A stretch of DNA of 64,000 bases from Scleroderma bovista (GCA_037178675.1 JAYMGJ010000080.1:40105-104104), one strand, 5' to 3'. Positions 34,563-45,836 are shown, counted from the stretch's first letter. Program-made: numbers and translations. Notes: generated by a model not told the origin, from the letters alone.

Positions 34563-37403
34563 TTATAAATTCGCATTGGGCTTCGAAGATCCGAAGAGTT
34601 CGTCAAGGAACGCATCCGAGTTGGGCGGGCGACCCAGGAAATCCTGAGAAAAAGTCCAGCGCCGGCCATGGTTCGCTCTGGCCCCACATACCTTGAGTGA
34701 TACTATCTCATCACGGCTTCCCCCTGGTAAAAGAATCTTGTCTCTGTACAAGTTACCAAGCCTCGGGTCCAACGGATCTTGTTTGAAGACCGTTCTGTAC
34801 ATATCCGCGGCGAACACCAACGAGTACGTGTATCTGTGTTACAAGAGTGGTAGTCAATATGTAATGCGAATGCGCCGCTGACCACACAACTCACCCATAA
34901 TATCCTGCGTCATACCCACCTACAATGTGACCAAATGAGCCTTGTCCAGGCAGGGGCTCGCCGCCCTTGACAAGTGATATGCTCTCCCTCATCTCATTCC
35001 ATAGCTTGGTATAATCTGTCGCCTCTGGAGTTTGCCCACCTTCAGTCTACATGCTTAAAAGTGAAATTATGAACCATTAACCTTTGTCAGTATGAACTTT
35101 GAGGTCAAACTTTGCAAAGAAGAGCTGTCGCAGGTAAAACAGCCCAACGTTGATGTAGCGGCTGTACCACTGTCAGGTAAGATTATTGCCCCTGGGACGG
35201 AAAAAGACAGACCTCTTGATAATCTTGTCAATCAAGTCTGATGACAGTGGCTCTTGTTTCTCGTAATGGCTCGACATCTTCTCAAGGACCTTAGGTTCCC
35301 AGCACCTAAGGCAGTCGCCATCAATATGCAATGTATTATCTCGAAGTATATGATTATTACCAATTCTCAAGCATCTGCGAAGGAGCCTCGACAAAGTCTC
35401 GGGCAACTGCCGTCCCGTGGAACCGAGAGTACTGGGTTCGGCTGAGCAGTCCATGGAACACATGTCCCATTTCATGGAAGAACGTCGTGACGTCGTCATG
35501 GCGCATGAGAGCGGGACGGTCAGGAGTAGGCTTCGCGAGGTTAGCAACCATCGCTGCCAGGGGATAGTGGCGCGCTCCGGAAGAAAGTTCATACCCAGGG
35601 AGAAGGCCCCAGACTGCCGCGTGAGAATACTTTGCAGCTACCAGTCGAGATTAGTTTGATGTCAGTGTCCATGATTTTCATGATCACTCTCAAAAATGTT
35701 CTGACGTACCACGGGGGAAGAGGTCGAGATAACAGTAGCCAACAAAACCTCCTTCATCCTTGGCATCCTTTTCCCAGACTGCGAACTGCTGGACCTCTGT
35801 GTATTACTGTTAGTCATATCTTCGTGAAGATGAAAGGGTCCATTTGTATATACCGGGATGCCAAACATCTTTCTTGTTGCATGTCACCTCTACAAACCTC
35901 ACGCCAAGGAGGTTTTGGTAAATACTGAGAATGGTTGGAACGACAACCGAGACGGGGAAGTATTCCTTGACGAGCGAGTCATTGAGACTCAGAGTCTTCT
36001 CTACAAACAGACGATCATAGTATCTATTTAATGGAGTTATGATTAGACGGGACAAGAATTAGGACAAATTTTTGGAACTCGCCTATAGTCCCAAATATAA
36101 AACTCCCCATCAAACGGTAAGCCACGCTTCTCGTGTTCCTCTTTCTTTAGAGCGAGAAGCACTTCTCGTTCCTTGACAGCAACCGGCTGGAGCTTCGCCT
36201 CGAGGTCATCCACAAACTATAACCAAGTCGATCGCCAAAAATTTCACACGACGCTAAAAACCAACGATACTCACTGCCTGTGCTGCATCACCAGTTTTTA
36301 CCATTTTTACTTCCGTAACATAGTCCGCCCATGTCTTATAACCAAGTATTCCAGCAATACGGCGGCGGAGATCCAGGGCACGTTCAAGGAGGGGAACGTT
36401 TATTGCCAACCTTGCGTCAAACGCACCGTATGCAATCTGGCGCGTTTTGGGGTTGACGGCAAACCTGAACTATGGAGCAGTTGTGCAAGACTTCAGCCCA
36501 CAATTGCTTTTAATGAAATGTAAACTTACAACAGGAAAAATGTCTGGTGTTTTGAATGTCACATCGTATACTTCTTTTTCACCCTCTGCACGCTTGGTAT
36601 ATCCAGAAATGACGTCTGCCGGGACTCCTTCAAGCTCTTCGCTCGTAAAGGTGACACGACCCTGTCATGAATATTACCGAAGGTCCTGTGACAGCGTTGA
36701 CAAATAAACGCACATCTTCTTCATTGAAGTTTCTCTTCAAACAAAGTTATGACCAGCCTTGGTGGATGTCAAAAAAGCAACATACCATGAACTCCACGGT
36801 TACGTGCGACAACTCTTTCTTGAGTGCTACGAGTGACTCCCTCTCCTGCTGGGGAAGAGCCAAGCCAGCGCGCTTGCCATCTAGCACCATCTTTTCGACC
36901 AGTCTCTGCTGCTCCTTGGTCAGCTTCTCGAACGCACCAGATTGGTGTAGGTTCTTCTCGGCTGCAATCTTGGCCTGGAAAACATCAAGTCGCATGGACT
37001 CCTCAACGGCGAAGTCTCTCTGGAGCTGTTCTGCTTCGGTAGATGCATCTCGGAGTTCTTTGGATGTTGCAACGTTCTGATAGAAGGCAAGTGGCTCGGC
37101 TATGATGTCAAACTGTGCGTCTGCATTGGCGAGGCGTAACTGAAGTTCGTCACTGATTTGGATGGCACCAACTGTGTACCCTAAGACTACTTACAAACAC
37201 CTAGGAATAAACGGGAGTGAGATCGAACTTAATACAAGGCCAGGGGAGCTCACACTCTCGAAATTGCATTCAGTGGGAAGAAGAGCCGCGACCTCGTCAC
37301 TGACAGCCTTGTTGCACGAGATAGCATCCTTGGTGAGTTGAATCACCTCTTTGGGAGTGTGGTTCCATCTCGGGGGGCTCTGCGGGGGTGTCAGGCTAGC
37401 CAT
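34563..37403 (-). CDS. PRD1: M3A metallopeptidase, thimet oligopeptidase/saccharolysin type
   Basis: Fifteen exons (37254-37403, 37195-37200, 36786-37139, 36714-36734, 36530-36661, 36275-36469, 36083-36216, 35854-36023, 35710-35796, 35361-35637, 35213-35305, 35082-35161, 34895-35039, 34692-34833, 34563-34643) give 688 residues, the usual size. The zinc site is FHEMGHVFHG with the third ligand in DFVEAPSQMLEN. Other blocks: STEAEQLQRDF, LPQQERESLVALKKELS, KYSHAAVWGLLPGYELS, GGYDAGYYGYTYSLVFAADM. Family members cleave short peptides in cytosol or mitochondria. Exon 2 is only 6 nt (GTGTTT), flanked by 53 and 55 bp introns. Intron 36024-36082 needs a GC donor (AG|GCGAGT). Intron 12 is uncertain: 35040-35081 (42 bp) keeps VHTDKGGQT, while a 51 bp alternative (35048-35098) drops it. 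Frame continues upstream without an ATG, so 37403 is the start. Confidence 0.92.
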
Positions 37404-39030
37404 GTTGTTCTCTTGGCCGTCTAAGAGTAATCGAAAGTACGAGATCGGTTCAGCGTTCCTTGACCTGACACTCGTCGCAATATATCGTCGACCGTGTGGC
37501 AGGAAAAGACTATGTAGCGGATTTGAAAGCGTTCGGCGAGACACTAATGAAGGACTGGCCAGTATCTATCAGGGTTATCTGATGGACGGACGTCAATGAA
37601 ACAGACCCGATATATCCACCCTTCTCCTGTGCGTGACCAACCAAGCAAGTTCGTTCAGTTGCTTCATTATTGCTGTATCTCTCACTGAGAGCGCAAATAT
37701 GCCGAAGTCGAAGTCGTACCAGACGGGAAGCGCGACATGACGATGAACTGGCTTTGGACAACGTATGGCAGGAGAGCATGTCAGACGGTAAGTTTTAGTG
37801 TGTTGTCAGTCAACGAACCAGTGAGCGTGATACTGGGTCACTAACATTCAAAATCCTTCCTCGCACTTCTTAGTACATATCACCTTACAATTCGATTTTA
37901 CAAAACTTGTTTACCCTGAACGCACTAAAAGGTAAGGCGACGCACTGCAGTGCCTACAAACAGAAAGCGTCTGCTGTAACCTGCTGCAACAATCTCTTCT
38001 CCGAAAAACACTTTCCACAGCCTAGTTTAACGACTCGTGCTGATATGTAATAGCATGCAATCGTGTTGCGCGATCATCACATCCCCCGACGGACGTTTGT
38101 CAAAGGTCTGCTTTTTAGGCTTTTAAAAGACTGTCACCTGTTTATCCATCATCGAACTTGGCGTTTCTGCGTTACGACATTACGAGCGGTGAGGAGGTCA
38201 AGCTGGGCTCACATTGGTCACTGGTGTGTGCTGAGAAAATCTTCCTGTAGGAATGCTCAGACATCGCAGGAGTGGAAGACGTACATTCTTTGTGGCAAAT
38301 CTCGATCATAGTTGTCTGGATCAACGACTCAGGGTTGGGTGTCACGAACTTCCAGAGTGCAGATCCCCTGCTTCTTGCTAAGTTGGACACGTGTACCCTC
38401 ACTCACCAGAACGGGCCAGTGGACAGAATTGTACCAACATAATAATAACACGAACAACAAAGGCAGACAGGTCAACGTACGCTGACGGTGTAGGCCATGA
38501 GTTGTTTTCAAGTGCTGCTTTTGACAGTCGATCCGTCCACTTGCCTTGTGCATAGATTCTTTCGTAGGTGATGTCACGAGCTGGGTGGCAAAGTTTTCTG
38601 ATAATAAGTGATAGTAAGTTCGATGCAACCACGTAATGGGCTGTAGTACTACAGGCACACTCACTTGCGTTATGTGTTTGTTACCAGTGCCAGACTATGA
38701 CAGGTTTGTCTATGATTTAGTACATGCAGTGACAGTTGACGCTCGGAGGTTATCATAGCTCGTCGCTTTGCTAATTATAGAGGCAAACGGCTCCGCTCCG
38801 GTTCCTAAAAGGTCCTAAACCTGGCGTCAGCTTCAATTCAATCGTCTGTCCAAGCTTTACTTCAAGGGCTAAGTTCAGGGTCACAGTTTGGCATCATGGG
38901 TGAATGAAAAGTCACATAAGTACATACTAGTCAGCATGCGTGCCAGTTGTCAGACTATGCCCCGTCTGCATGATAGTCTCCCCCCACCTACCACTCTTAT
39001 CGCCGCAGACTGAATCTCTGGAGACTGAAC
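37404..39030. other. Intergenic region; possible unrecognised exons
   Basis: No gene can be named. A plus-strand segment ending in GAGAGCATGTCAGACG|GTAAGT at 37792 looks exon-like, and a minus-strand frame at 38399-38632 (ITYERIYAQGKWTDRLSKAA) looks protein-like. Neither could be extended into a coherent gene. Confidence 0.35.
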
Positions 39031-41323
39031 ATGGAATCCTCCCTGGGCTTATCCCCTCGAGAACTCGAGAACTTGGGCGTTCTCTTCGCGGGGTTCGTTA
39101 TAACAACTGTTCTATATGGACTCACCTTCTTTCGTGCGTGTCTCCTGCCCAATCCGTGATCGCGACCCCACTCGACAGCCCCGGGTCACAGAAACATTTG
39201 CCTACTTTGCACGCTTTCCCCAAGATAATCGCCGAATACGATATTTTGTGAGTTGCTTTTGCCATTTTACTAGACTTCTGGTCGCTCAATGAACATTCTG
39301 GTTTGTCTTAGGTTATGTCGCTTATGTAGGTGTTGCATAATGTTCCTTCCTCTGCTTAAATAGGTGCTTTGCAGAGTCTTGGATACCGCGATATCTGGTC
39401 TAGGTATGTTCATGGACACAATTCAAGTTGTGCTGTTGGTCATGCTTCTCAGTTTCTGCAGTGTATGGAAACGTTGCAGTTTTTTTAGAGCCTAGGCCCT
39501 ACTCATACACGTCGCAGGCTATATCACTTTCTAATCGACATGTTCGATGTCAGTGTAGAGGCTCTGTATGCCCCTACGTATGTATTTATGGTTCTTTTGT
39601 GCACTACACATTGCCAACTGACACGCTTCAGGACTTTGTGCGTAAGTTACTCTAGGTCTCTGGAAAGCGCCCAACTTTGATATTTGAGGTTCCAAGATGC
39701 AAGATGCATTATCCGTTAGTCGTAACCCTGACCTTACCACAGTAAAACTAAGCAGCGTACGTTCCACAGTCCCTTCTCATATTTATGTCCCAACTGTGAG
39801 TCATTGAATTGGTATTCTCTCGACCTCGAGTGCTTCGCAATACTTACACCGATTTTTCCTGTACCTTCAGCTTTTTTGTGTGTCGTGCCTTGCAAGGTTG
39901 GATCTTCAAATATTCCCACAAACGCTAACCCTGACCTTGGTCACAGTCACCGGAGGATCAAGGTTGATTGCCCTGGCCCCTGTATGTAACCCTACCATGT
40001 TCGAATACGCGCTTATTCGGTATTTGCATAGCTTTTGCTTTCCTTCGCTGCTTTTGGTGAGTACTCTCCACCTAATACATATCCATATCCCTGTTCACAT
40101 GTAGCATCATGCTAAATAGTCTTTGGTATAAGTAAGTTCCATCACTGATGATTTGGAATATGTACCTATTTAGTGCCTTCCCATAGCATCTGCGGGTCAA
40201 ATGTCGGTCCTTCTACCTTATTTTCGGTGTGCTGACATTCGCTAGGTTTCTGCAAAGACGAATGTCAGATTTATCCTCACCATCGATGAAGGTGAACCTT
40301 GGATTCAGTATCTCAGATTATGCACACGTGGTGACTCATGTGCCCGTGGCAGGCGATCACAATGACAAGCCTCGGCTGCGCTACGATGGCAGATGTCGTT
40401 ATCTTTGTCACTTTATATTACTGGCTGAGGCGGCGTTACCACCCCGCACTGTCGATGTGAGTTTGGGCCTCCGATAGACCATGCGTTGCTTATATCCCCT
40501 TTAGCCCTAAGAAAGCCCTCGACAGGGCCGGCGTGTTGTTCGTTAACCGTGGAGTGTGCTTCACGTGCGCCATATCTTTACCGATCCCTGATGTCTGTTA
40601 ACGCATTCGTTGTAGTATCATCCAATTGGCCTATTTCTGCATCGTAAGGGCCTTTGCCCTGTCCTTTCCATTCTGGCATTGTTAATAGGCACCTTCAGTT
40701 CTCCGCTTTCTCTTCACGACAGTATTGGATTGCGTTCCAGATGGCTGGATGCAAGTGTGAGTTTAGCTTCACCTTACATATTAACTGATTTACATAATAC
40801 GACTTTTTGCAGGCTATGTAAACTCGGTGCTTGCACTGTACATTGCTTCATCTCTTCGTTTCACTTGACCGTCTTCTGAATTTACTTTGTATAGCCTAAA
40901 CTCCCGCGTAGCGAGGGACGGCAAGGGTTTGAACGAAGAGGATTCTCCACCCCCTCGAGGCAGATCCAAGGAGACGGTGCGAATATCAGGCCCCACCCGG
41001 GTGGTTGACGAAAGCTTAAGCGTGGTGCGTCCCATGTTGTCATAATCCACGTTCCCGCCCTTTAGTCTAGGAACTGACAATGCAGCATAAGGTGTGGACG
41101 GAGCTTTCACAAGGCCTTGACACGTCAACGAGTGCCACAGAGACGACGGATACACATAAAATCGTGCCAGAGGTAATGGTAAGTCATTCCTTTTGATATG
41201 TAAATCTGTATCTAACGATGTTAATAGGACCAGTATCAACAGGTAGCGACTAGCTCATCGGTGCGTACTTGCTTGCAAGCATGGTTTACGGCGGCGAGCA
41301 GGCTGATTGAGCTGCTAGGTTGA
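39031..41323 (+). CDS. Multi-pass membrane protein, DUF6534-type (partly resolved)
   Basis: The opening exons are clear: 39031-39133, 39192-39247, 39312-39325 (14 nt), 39375-39403, 39453-39462 (10 nt), 39518-39577. Joined, they read a hydrophobic segment, QTFAYFARFPQDNRR, VLDTAISGLVSAVLYHFLID and VSVEALYAP, the N-terminal half of a fungal 7-TM-like family. Later pieces match the same family: SFFVCRALQGW near 39871, TSLGCATMADVVIFVTLYYW ending in donor GTGAGT near 40457, a YVNSVLALY block near 40819 and a Ser/Thr-rich tail to the stop at 41321. The central exons (39578-40330) could not be joined with confidence, so the gene may be intact or slightly damaged. Function of the family is unknown. 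Two microexons are required for the conserved join DTAISGL-VSAV-LYHF. Confidence 0.65.
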
Positions 41324-41887
41324 TCATTCTTAGGGGAATATAGGCAAGCCCGTGCCGGTGTAATTTGGTGCAGAGCATTCTCTCTGATATTAATCTGAGC
41401 ACAATAAAAATAAATTGATTGAGTAGCGCTCAAACATGGTCATTGACATGGACACCTATATCGTATATATAATTGTTTCCATACTGTAATGACCTCCAGC
41501 TTGGAGTCTCACTGCATCTCCCCATCCTCCCCCAACGTCCAATACATTGGCTCAGTGCGTGGCGATACAGAGGGTCAATTACACAGGCTCAGGCTTGATC
41601 GATCAGTCCAGTGTGTTGTCGAGCTAGTTTGTTAATAGATGCTCTAATATCACAACTGCATGTCCATGGGGTATGTACGCGGGGGAACTTGAGCATCAAC
41701 GTTCATATTATTCGGTAGTGGAATACCGGCAAGCGAAGTCATCGTGCAGATATAGTACAAAAATCAGTAGTGCATTGACGTTTATGAGATATCTCAAGGG
41801 ACAAGAGAAATGCATGTATTAAGACCAGTTGGTTGCCATCCATCGTTACTTTGCTCGTCTCATCTTCTCTTCAGCCCAATGAGTGGG
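41324..41887. other. Intergenic, nothing seen
   Basis: AT-rich 560 bp between the membrane protein gene and the FunK1 pseudogene. No motif-bearing frame, repeat or RNA gene was seen. Confidence 0.45.
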
Positions 41888-42830
41888 CTAATCGTCTAAA
41901 TTCCTCTTCGTCTCCCAGAATTCATGTAGAGGTTGTAGACGGATGTTAGAGTCATTCAGTTGCATTAAAGCACCAGAGTACCTCTTTGTGTACATCCTGA
42001 AGGAGATTGTCGTTGATTAACAGAAAGGGAAATGACATCTCCACTTTCTCATAGAACTCTCGGAGAACGACTCCCAGTCTGAGGATGGCAGCACATTTAA
42101 ATCTGTATGTCACCGAAAGTGTTCCGTAAGCGGCCAGAAATTGAGGAAACTTGGTGAAGAAGTTTTGGCGGGATCTTTGAGCGATCGCACGAGGAAACGC
42201 CTAATTGAAGTACCTCAGCTGGGCATCGAGGTTTCCAGCAGGGGAATCTGCGTCCGTGTGGTAAAATAAAATCCATATAGCGCCCCACCATAGAGATTCG
42301 AGGTCGTGGAGGATATTCATATGAAACGGAGGTTCGTGGATTAATGATGGTGATAGTGGATCGAGGGGTAGAACATTAGAACCTTCTGGCAAAAAGAGGT
42401 ATTGTTGATATTCTACTTCAAGAGCCATGAAGTGCATTGTTCCCTACCAATCGTGAGTATGCGGTCTAAAATATTCCATAATGCCTCACCGTTCGAACGT
42501 CATGCGAGACTTCAGAGTTCACTTTTTTCGCAAATTCGAAATCTGTCAGTTTGCCAATCATCTGGCCCTTGATCTGGTCATCTGTTTCTGCCCATAACGC
42601 ATTGGTGACACTGAAATCACGATGCACCCACCCGGCATTGTGTTGATATTCCGTTGAATTGGCAAGTGGCGGTGCTGGGGGCTGCAAATCTGCCAGCCAC
42701 AGCGACGGAGTTGCAGCAGCGGAAACAGCCGTGCGTCCTCGATCACGGCGACGGAGGGCGACATTTGTGACGCGGAATCCAAACCCTGAAGCTTCTGAAG
42801 GGCATGACAGGTGAGTTACGTTGCGGTCAG
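41888..42830 (-). pseudogene. FunK1-type fungal protein kinase, truncated and with a premature stop
   Basis: Minus-strand exons encode the C-lobe of a FunK1 kinase: WVHRDFSVTNALWAE (catalytic loop with HRD), GKLTDFEFAKK, HDVRT-GTMHFMALEV across a 46 bp intron (42444-42489), then FHMNILHDLESLWWGAIWIL and FYHTDADSP. At 42201-42203 an in-frame TAG interrupts YFN-AFPRA; family members usually carry a codon such as Gln here, so a C-to-T change is likely. The frame continues after the stop to REFYEKVEMSFPFL and HKE near 41982; the end of the gene near 41888 is tentative. The N-lobe is absent: coding similarity fades before 42830, and the transposon island begins at about 42929. Function in the living strain is unlikely. 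Confidence 0.8.
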
Positions 42831-42944
42831 GGTCCGGGCGTCGCTTAACGAGTCCCCAACTCCCCGGCGTCGAGGTCTTCCTTGAACGCCTGTGGATGCG
42901 GGCAGTGTTTGAAGGGCCGGTGGTCCTCCGTTGTCGGAAAATTT

Positions 42945-43340
42945 ATAAATTAATTTCAATCCGTTGCAACTGGTTCAAATGCCATAATGAAAACCTATAA
43001 TTGGAATGAGATTGCGATGTTGAAGTTCTCATTGCAATGCCGATGGCCATGTGGTTGCCATTGTGACTGCAATTGGAATCGCAATGTCAATTACAGTAAG
43101 TCCAGGGGGGTTATATTCCTATTACCATACCATTGACCCCTCATTGAAATGGCCATGAGAAACAAACTGCCACCATTGTAGCAACAATCATAATGTCATT
43201 GCAACCAGCTATGCGGGATTGCCATCTATAGTAATGGCGCTTGGGACTGGGCCCACACACTTGACCAATTTTATCGTAATGACCATTGCAATAACGGAAT
43301 AATTACAATCAGGTGACAAGACATAAAATAAAATAAACAT
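42945..43340. repeat. Subterminal repeat region with GCAATG/CATTGC words
   Basis: About 400 bp contain many copies of CATTGC and GCAATG in both directions, plus the palindrome GTTGCAAC at 42963. Similar words occur at 53238-53270 and at 59220-59335, the other end of the island. Dense short subterminal motifs are typical transposase-binding regions of CACTA-like elements; that function is inferred. Confidence 0.5.
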
Positions 43341-43548
43341 TTACAATGATTATCTTATCATTGCATCTCACTATCGCCTTTGTAATCAATCTACATCTAC
43401 AACTATGTAATCAGTTTGTACATATTAGTATTTGTATTCGACCACTTTGTAAATCAACTTGTATATATACTTGATAATTACTATTACTGTACGTTGCGTA
43501 GTATTACATTACATTAATATAGTCATCAAGAGTAGTAGTATTTAAATT

Positions 43549-43631
43549 GGCTTGTAACGGATTTGAACCCATGACTACATACCATATAATGTTACTAGAA
43601 TTCACGATAATTACCGCTAGGCTACAAGCCC
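43549..43631 (-). repeat. tRNA-like module (A box, B box, 7 bp acceptor-like stem)
   Basis: Read on the minus strand, the segment starts GGCTTGT and ends with the exact partner ACAAGCC. It contains TAGCCTAGCGG, an A-box match, and GGTTCAAATCC, a B-box match. The T and D stems do not pair properly, so it is not a normal tRNA. It is best seen as a tRNA relic or the head of a tRNA-derived SINE. Confidence 0.5.
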
Positions 43632-43729
43632 ATCCCTGTTATTATACATGAACGCATGGTAATCACTTAATTGCCATACTAGTACTGAAAACCAATGTAT
43701 TGCAAGTGTACTATTACTACAGATTTGTA

Positions 43730-43975
43730 TCAAGTGCCACTGCCTTTGCCTCTGCCTCTACCTCTACCACCCCTACCCCTCCCTTTTCCTCGAGCTGGTA
43801 CATCAGTTGTCATATTACTATTAATACTAGAAATGGTAGTGACTACAGGTTCTTCGTCAGGGAGATTTCCATCCGAGGACAATGGTGAATCTGGAGCCGG
43901 CAGTGTGGGTACTGAGTCTTGGTGCGATGGAGGATTATCTTCATTGGCATCACTGTCATCTGACAGTCCTGTAGC
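43730..43975 (-). pseudogene. 3' part of the DUF6698-like gene, cut off by the copia insertion
   Basis: This is the C-terminal end of the minus-strand gene whose 5' part lies at 51489-52869. Removing the copia element and one GTAGC copy restores an open frame across the junction (AAMDAT-GLSDDSDANE). The tail is acidic and Ser/Pro-rich and ends in a Gly-Arg repeat (ARGKGRGRGGRGRGRGKG), an RGG-like, possibly nucleic-acid-binding terminus. Confidence 0.7.
43971..43975. repeat. Left target-site duplication of the copia element (GTAGC)
   Basis: GTAGC immediately precedes the 5' LTR and is repeated at 51484-51488 directly after the 3' LTR. Five bases is the usual duplication for Ty1/copia integrases. 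Confidence 0.9.
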
Positions 43976-44092
43976 TGTTGAAGTCGCACGTGCACCTGGC
44001 GTAAACCGTCGACGAAGTGCGCACAAGACTGCGACCCATATTAGTGTAGACTTAGTAATAGTCCTCTTTAGAGTAGGTGTTACATGTCACGC

Positions 44093-45660
44093 TGTAGAGA
44101 CACATGCGTCTCTAGGTGCACATATACCGATCAGTATTCACCCGAACTCGCTCGTGCTACTCAGCACAGCCACCCGCACCCAACCCGCACGAGAGCTCTC
44201 CAATGCGCAGCTTGGTACACCCAATAGGGTCCTGCGAAGGTCCCGCATGAGTAGCTATTCCCTATTTCTTCCTGCGAGCGTCGCGATCACTCGGAATAGC
44301 TTCGGGTCTGTTTGGACTAGTCCGCGCTACTCAGCACAGCCACCCGCACCCAACCCGCACGAGAGCTCTCCGGTGCGCAGCTTGGTACACCCAATAGGGT
44401 CCTGCGAAGGCCCCGCATGAGTAGCTATTCCCTATCTCTTCCTGCGAGCGTCGCGATCACTCGGAATAGCTTCGGGTCTGTTTGGACTAGTCCGCGCTAC
44501 TCAGCACAGCCACCCGCACCCAACCCGCACGAGAGCTCTCCGGTGCGCAGCTTGGTACACCCAATAGGGTCCTGCGAAGGTCCCGCATGAGTAGCTGTTC
44601 CCTATCTCTTCCTGCGAGCATTGCGATCACTCGGAATAGCTTCGGGTCTGTTTGGACTAGTCCGCGCTACTCAGCACAGCCACCCGCACCCAACCCGCAT
44701 GAGTAGCTATTCCCTATCTCTTCCTGCGAGCGTCGCGATCACTCGGAATAGCTTCGGGTCTGTTTGGACTAGTCCACACTACTCAGCACAGCCACCCGCA
44801 CCCTACCCGCACGAGAGCTCTCCAATGCGCAGCTTGGTACACCCGATAGGGCCCTGCGAAGGTCCTGCATGCGTAGCTCATCCCTATCCCTTCCTGACTG
44901 TCTCAGTCACTTGGAGTAGCATCGAGTCGCACTACTACATCGCATTGGGTCGCGCTACATTGCATCGGGTCGCATTGCATCGGGTCGGGTCACTCTCCTG
45001 CATAGGGTCTCGCTGCATAGGGCCGCATCGCACTGCATAGGGTCGCACTACATAGGGTTTGCTCTCCACTTCTCTTCCTGTCACTTTAGCTTCTGCCTTT
45101 GTGTCCCTCAGCCTTTCCCCTCGCTTTAGCATCCCTGACAGCTGTCATTATGTTAGTATTACGTTCCCTCTTAGCGCTGTCATCCTCTCTCCTTCTCTTC
45201 GGGTCGCTTGTACCCTTCCCCCTGGATTAGGCTTCAGTATATAGCCCTAGTCCTCACAAAAATAAGAAGTTTCTTTTCCGCCCCCATCTGAGTGTCTAAG
45301 TGCGAGTTCTGTCGTTCCCGGTGTTTCTCTGTCGTTTCTCTCGTGTCCTGCCGCTCTCTCTTTGTTTTCTGACGACCCTAGACGACCCTATTCGGTGCTC
45401 CGACGATTTCCGGTGGATCCCGCTATTCCCAGCTCTCCCTAGCGCGTGTCTACACACACTAGGCAACCTCCCTACTCCCTAGTCGCGCACTCCCTGCGCA
45501 TTTTCGCTGCGCTCCTCACCCCTACTCTGCTCTCTCTCGACTCCCGGAACCTCCGAGTGCGCTCCTGCGCTCTATTCTCCTTAGCTCCCCTAGTCAAGCC
45601 AGACCAGGTCTCCTTGGGCGGACACCCATTTTCGCGCCTTCAAGGGACTCACCCCCTACA
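44093..45660 (+). mobile_element. Nested solo LTR (1,568 bp) inside the copia 5' LTR
   Basis: The insert starts TGTAG and ends CTACA (TG...CA ends, 5 bp inverted repeat) and is flanked by ACGC on both sides (44089-44092 and 45661-45664), a 4 bp target duplication. It has no coding capacity. It holds 170 bp tandem repeats on the left, a GCAT-GGGTCGC-type short repeat at 44930-45055, and a TATATA motif near 45237. Size and ends fit a long LTR left after recombination between two LTRs of another retroelement; the parent element is not in the window. Its strand is assigned only from the TATA motif. Confidence 0.8.
44156..44880 (+). repeat. 170 bp tandem repeats in the nested LTR
   Basis: Units begin at 44156, 44326, 44496, 44666 and 44778 (GCTACTCAGCACAGCC). 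The first three are 170 bp. The fourth is 112 bp, missing 58 bp between two CCGCA(C/T)GAG sites, a microhomology deletion. The fifth is partial. Units are nearly identical, which implies recent homogenisation. Confidence 0.9.
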
Positions 45661-45836
45661 ACGCGTCACGCGTCACAGTCACACGTCACACTATTTGTTG
45701 TATATAAACAGCGTCCACCGCTTATATAATATAACAGCTCTTGACCAGCTACCGCTACCATCTCTGGTTGTGCACTCCACCCAAACAGGTGAGTTGGAGT
45801 AGCAGTTCCTCTATGTACATAGGTATTGCTTCAACA

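Larger units (their letters stand above)
43976..45836 (+). repeat. Copia 5' LTR, interrupted by a nested solo LTR
   Basis: The LTR is present as 43976-44092 (117 bp) and 45665-45836 (172 bp). Their sum, 289 bp, equals the length of the 3' LTR once the nested 1,568 bp element and one ACGC duplication are removed. It contains a TATATAAA promoter motif in the right part. Confidence 0.95.

Noticed and set aside
38399..38664. Minus-strand frame with ITYERIYAQGKWTDRLSKAA
   Set aside because: Looks coding over about 30 residues only; no donor-acceptor set extends it to a gene.
40814..41239. 141-codon minus-strand frame
   Set aside because: It lies antisense to tail exons of the DUF6534-type gene, whose plus-strand donors and acceptors are better supported.
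42929..43340. CRISPR-like or satellite array
   Set aside because: Words such as CATTGC recur irregularly in both orientations without constant spacers; better explained as transposon subterminal repeats.
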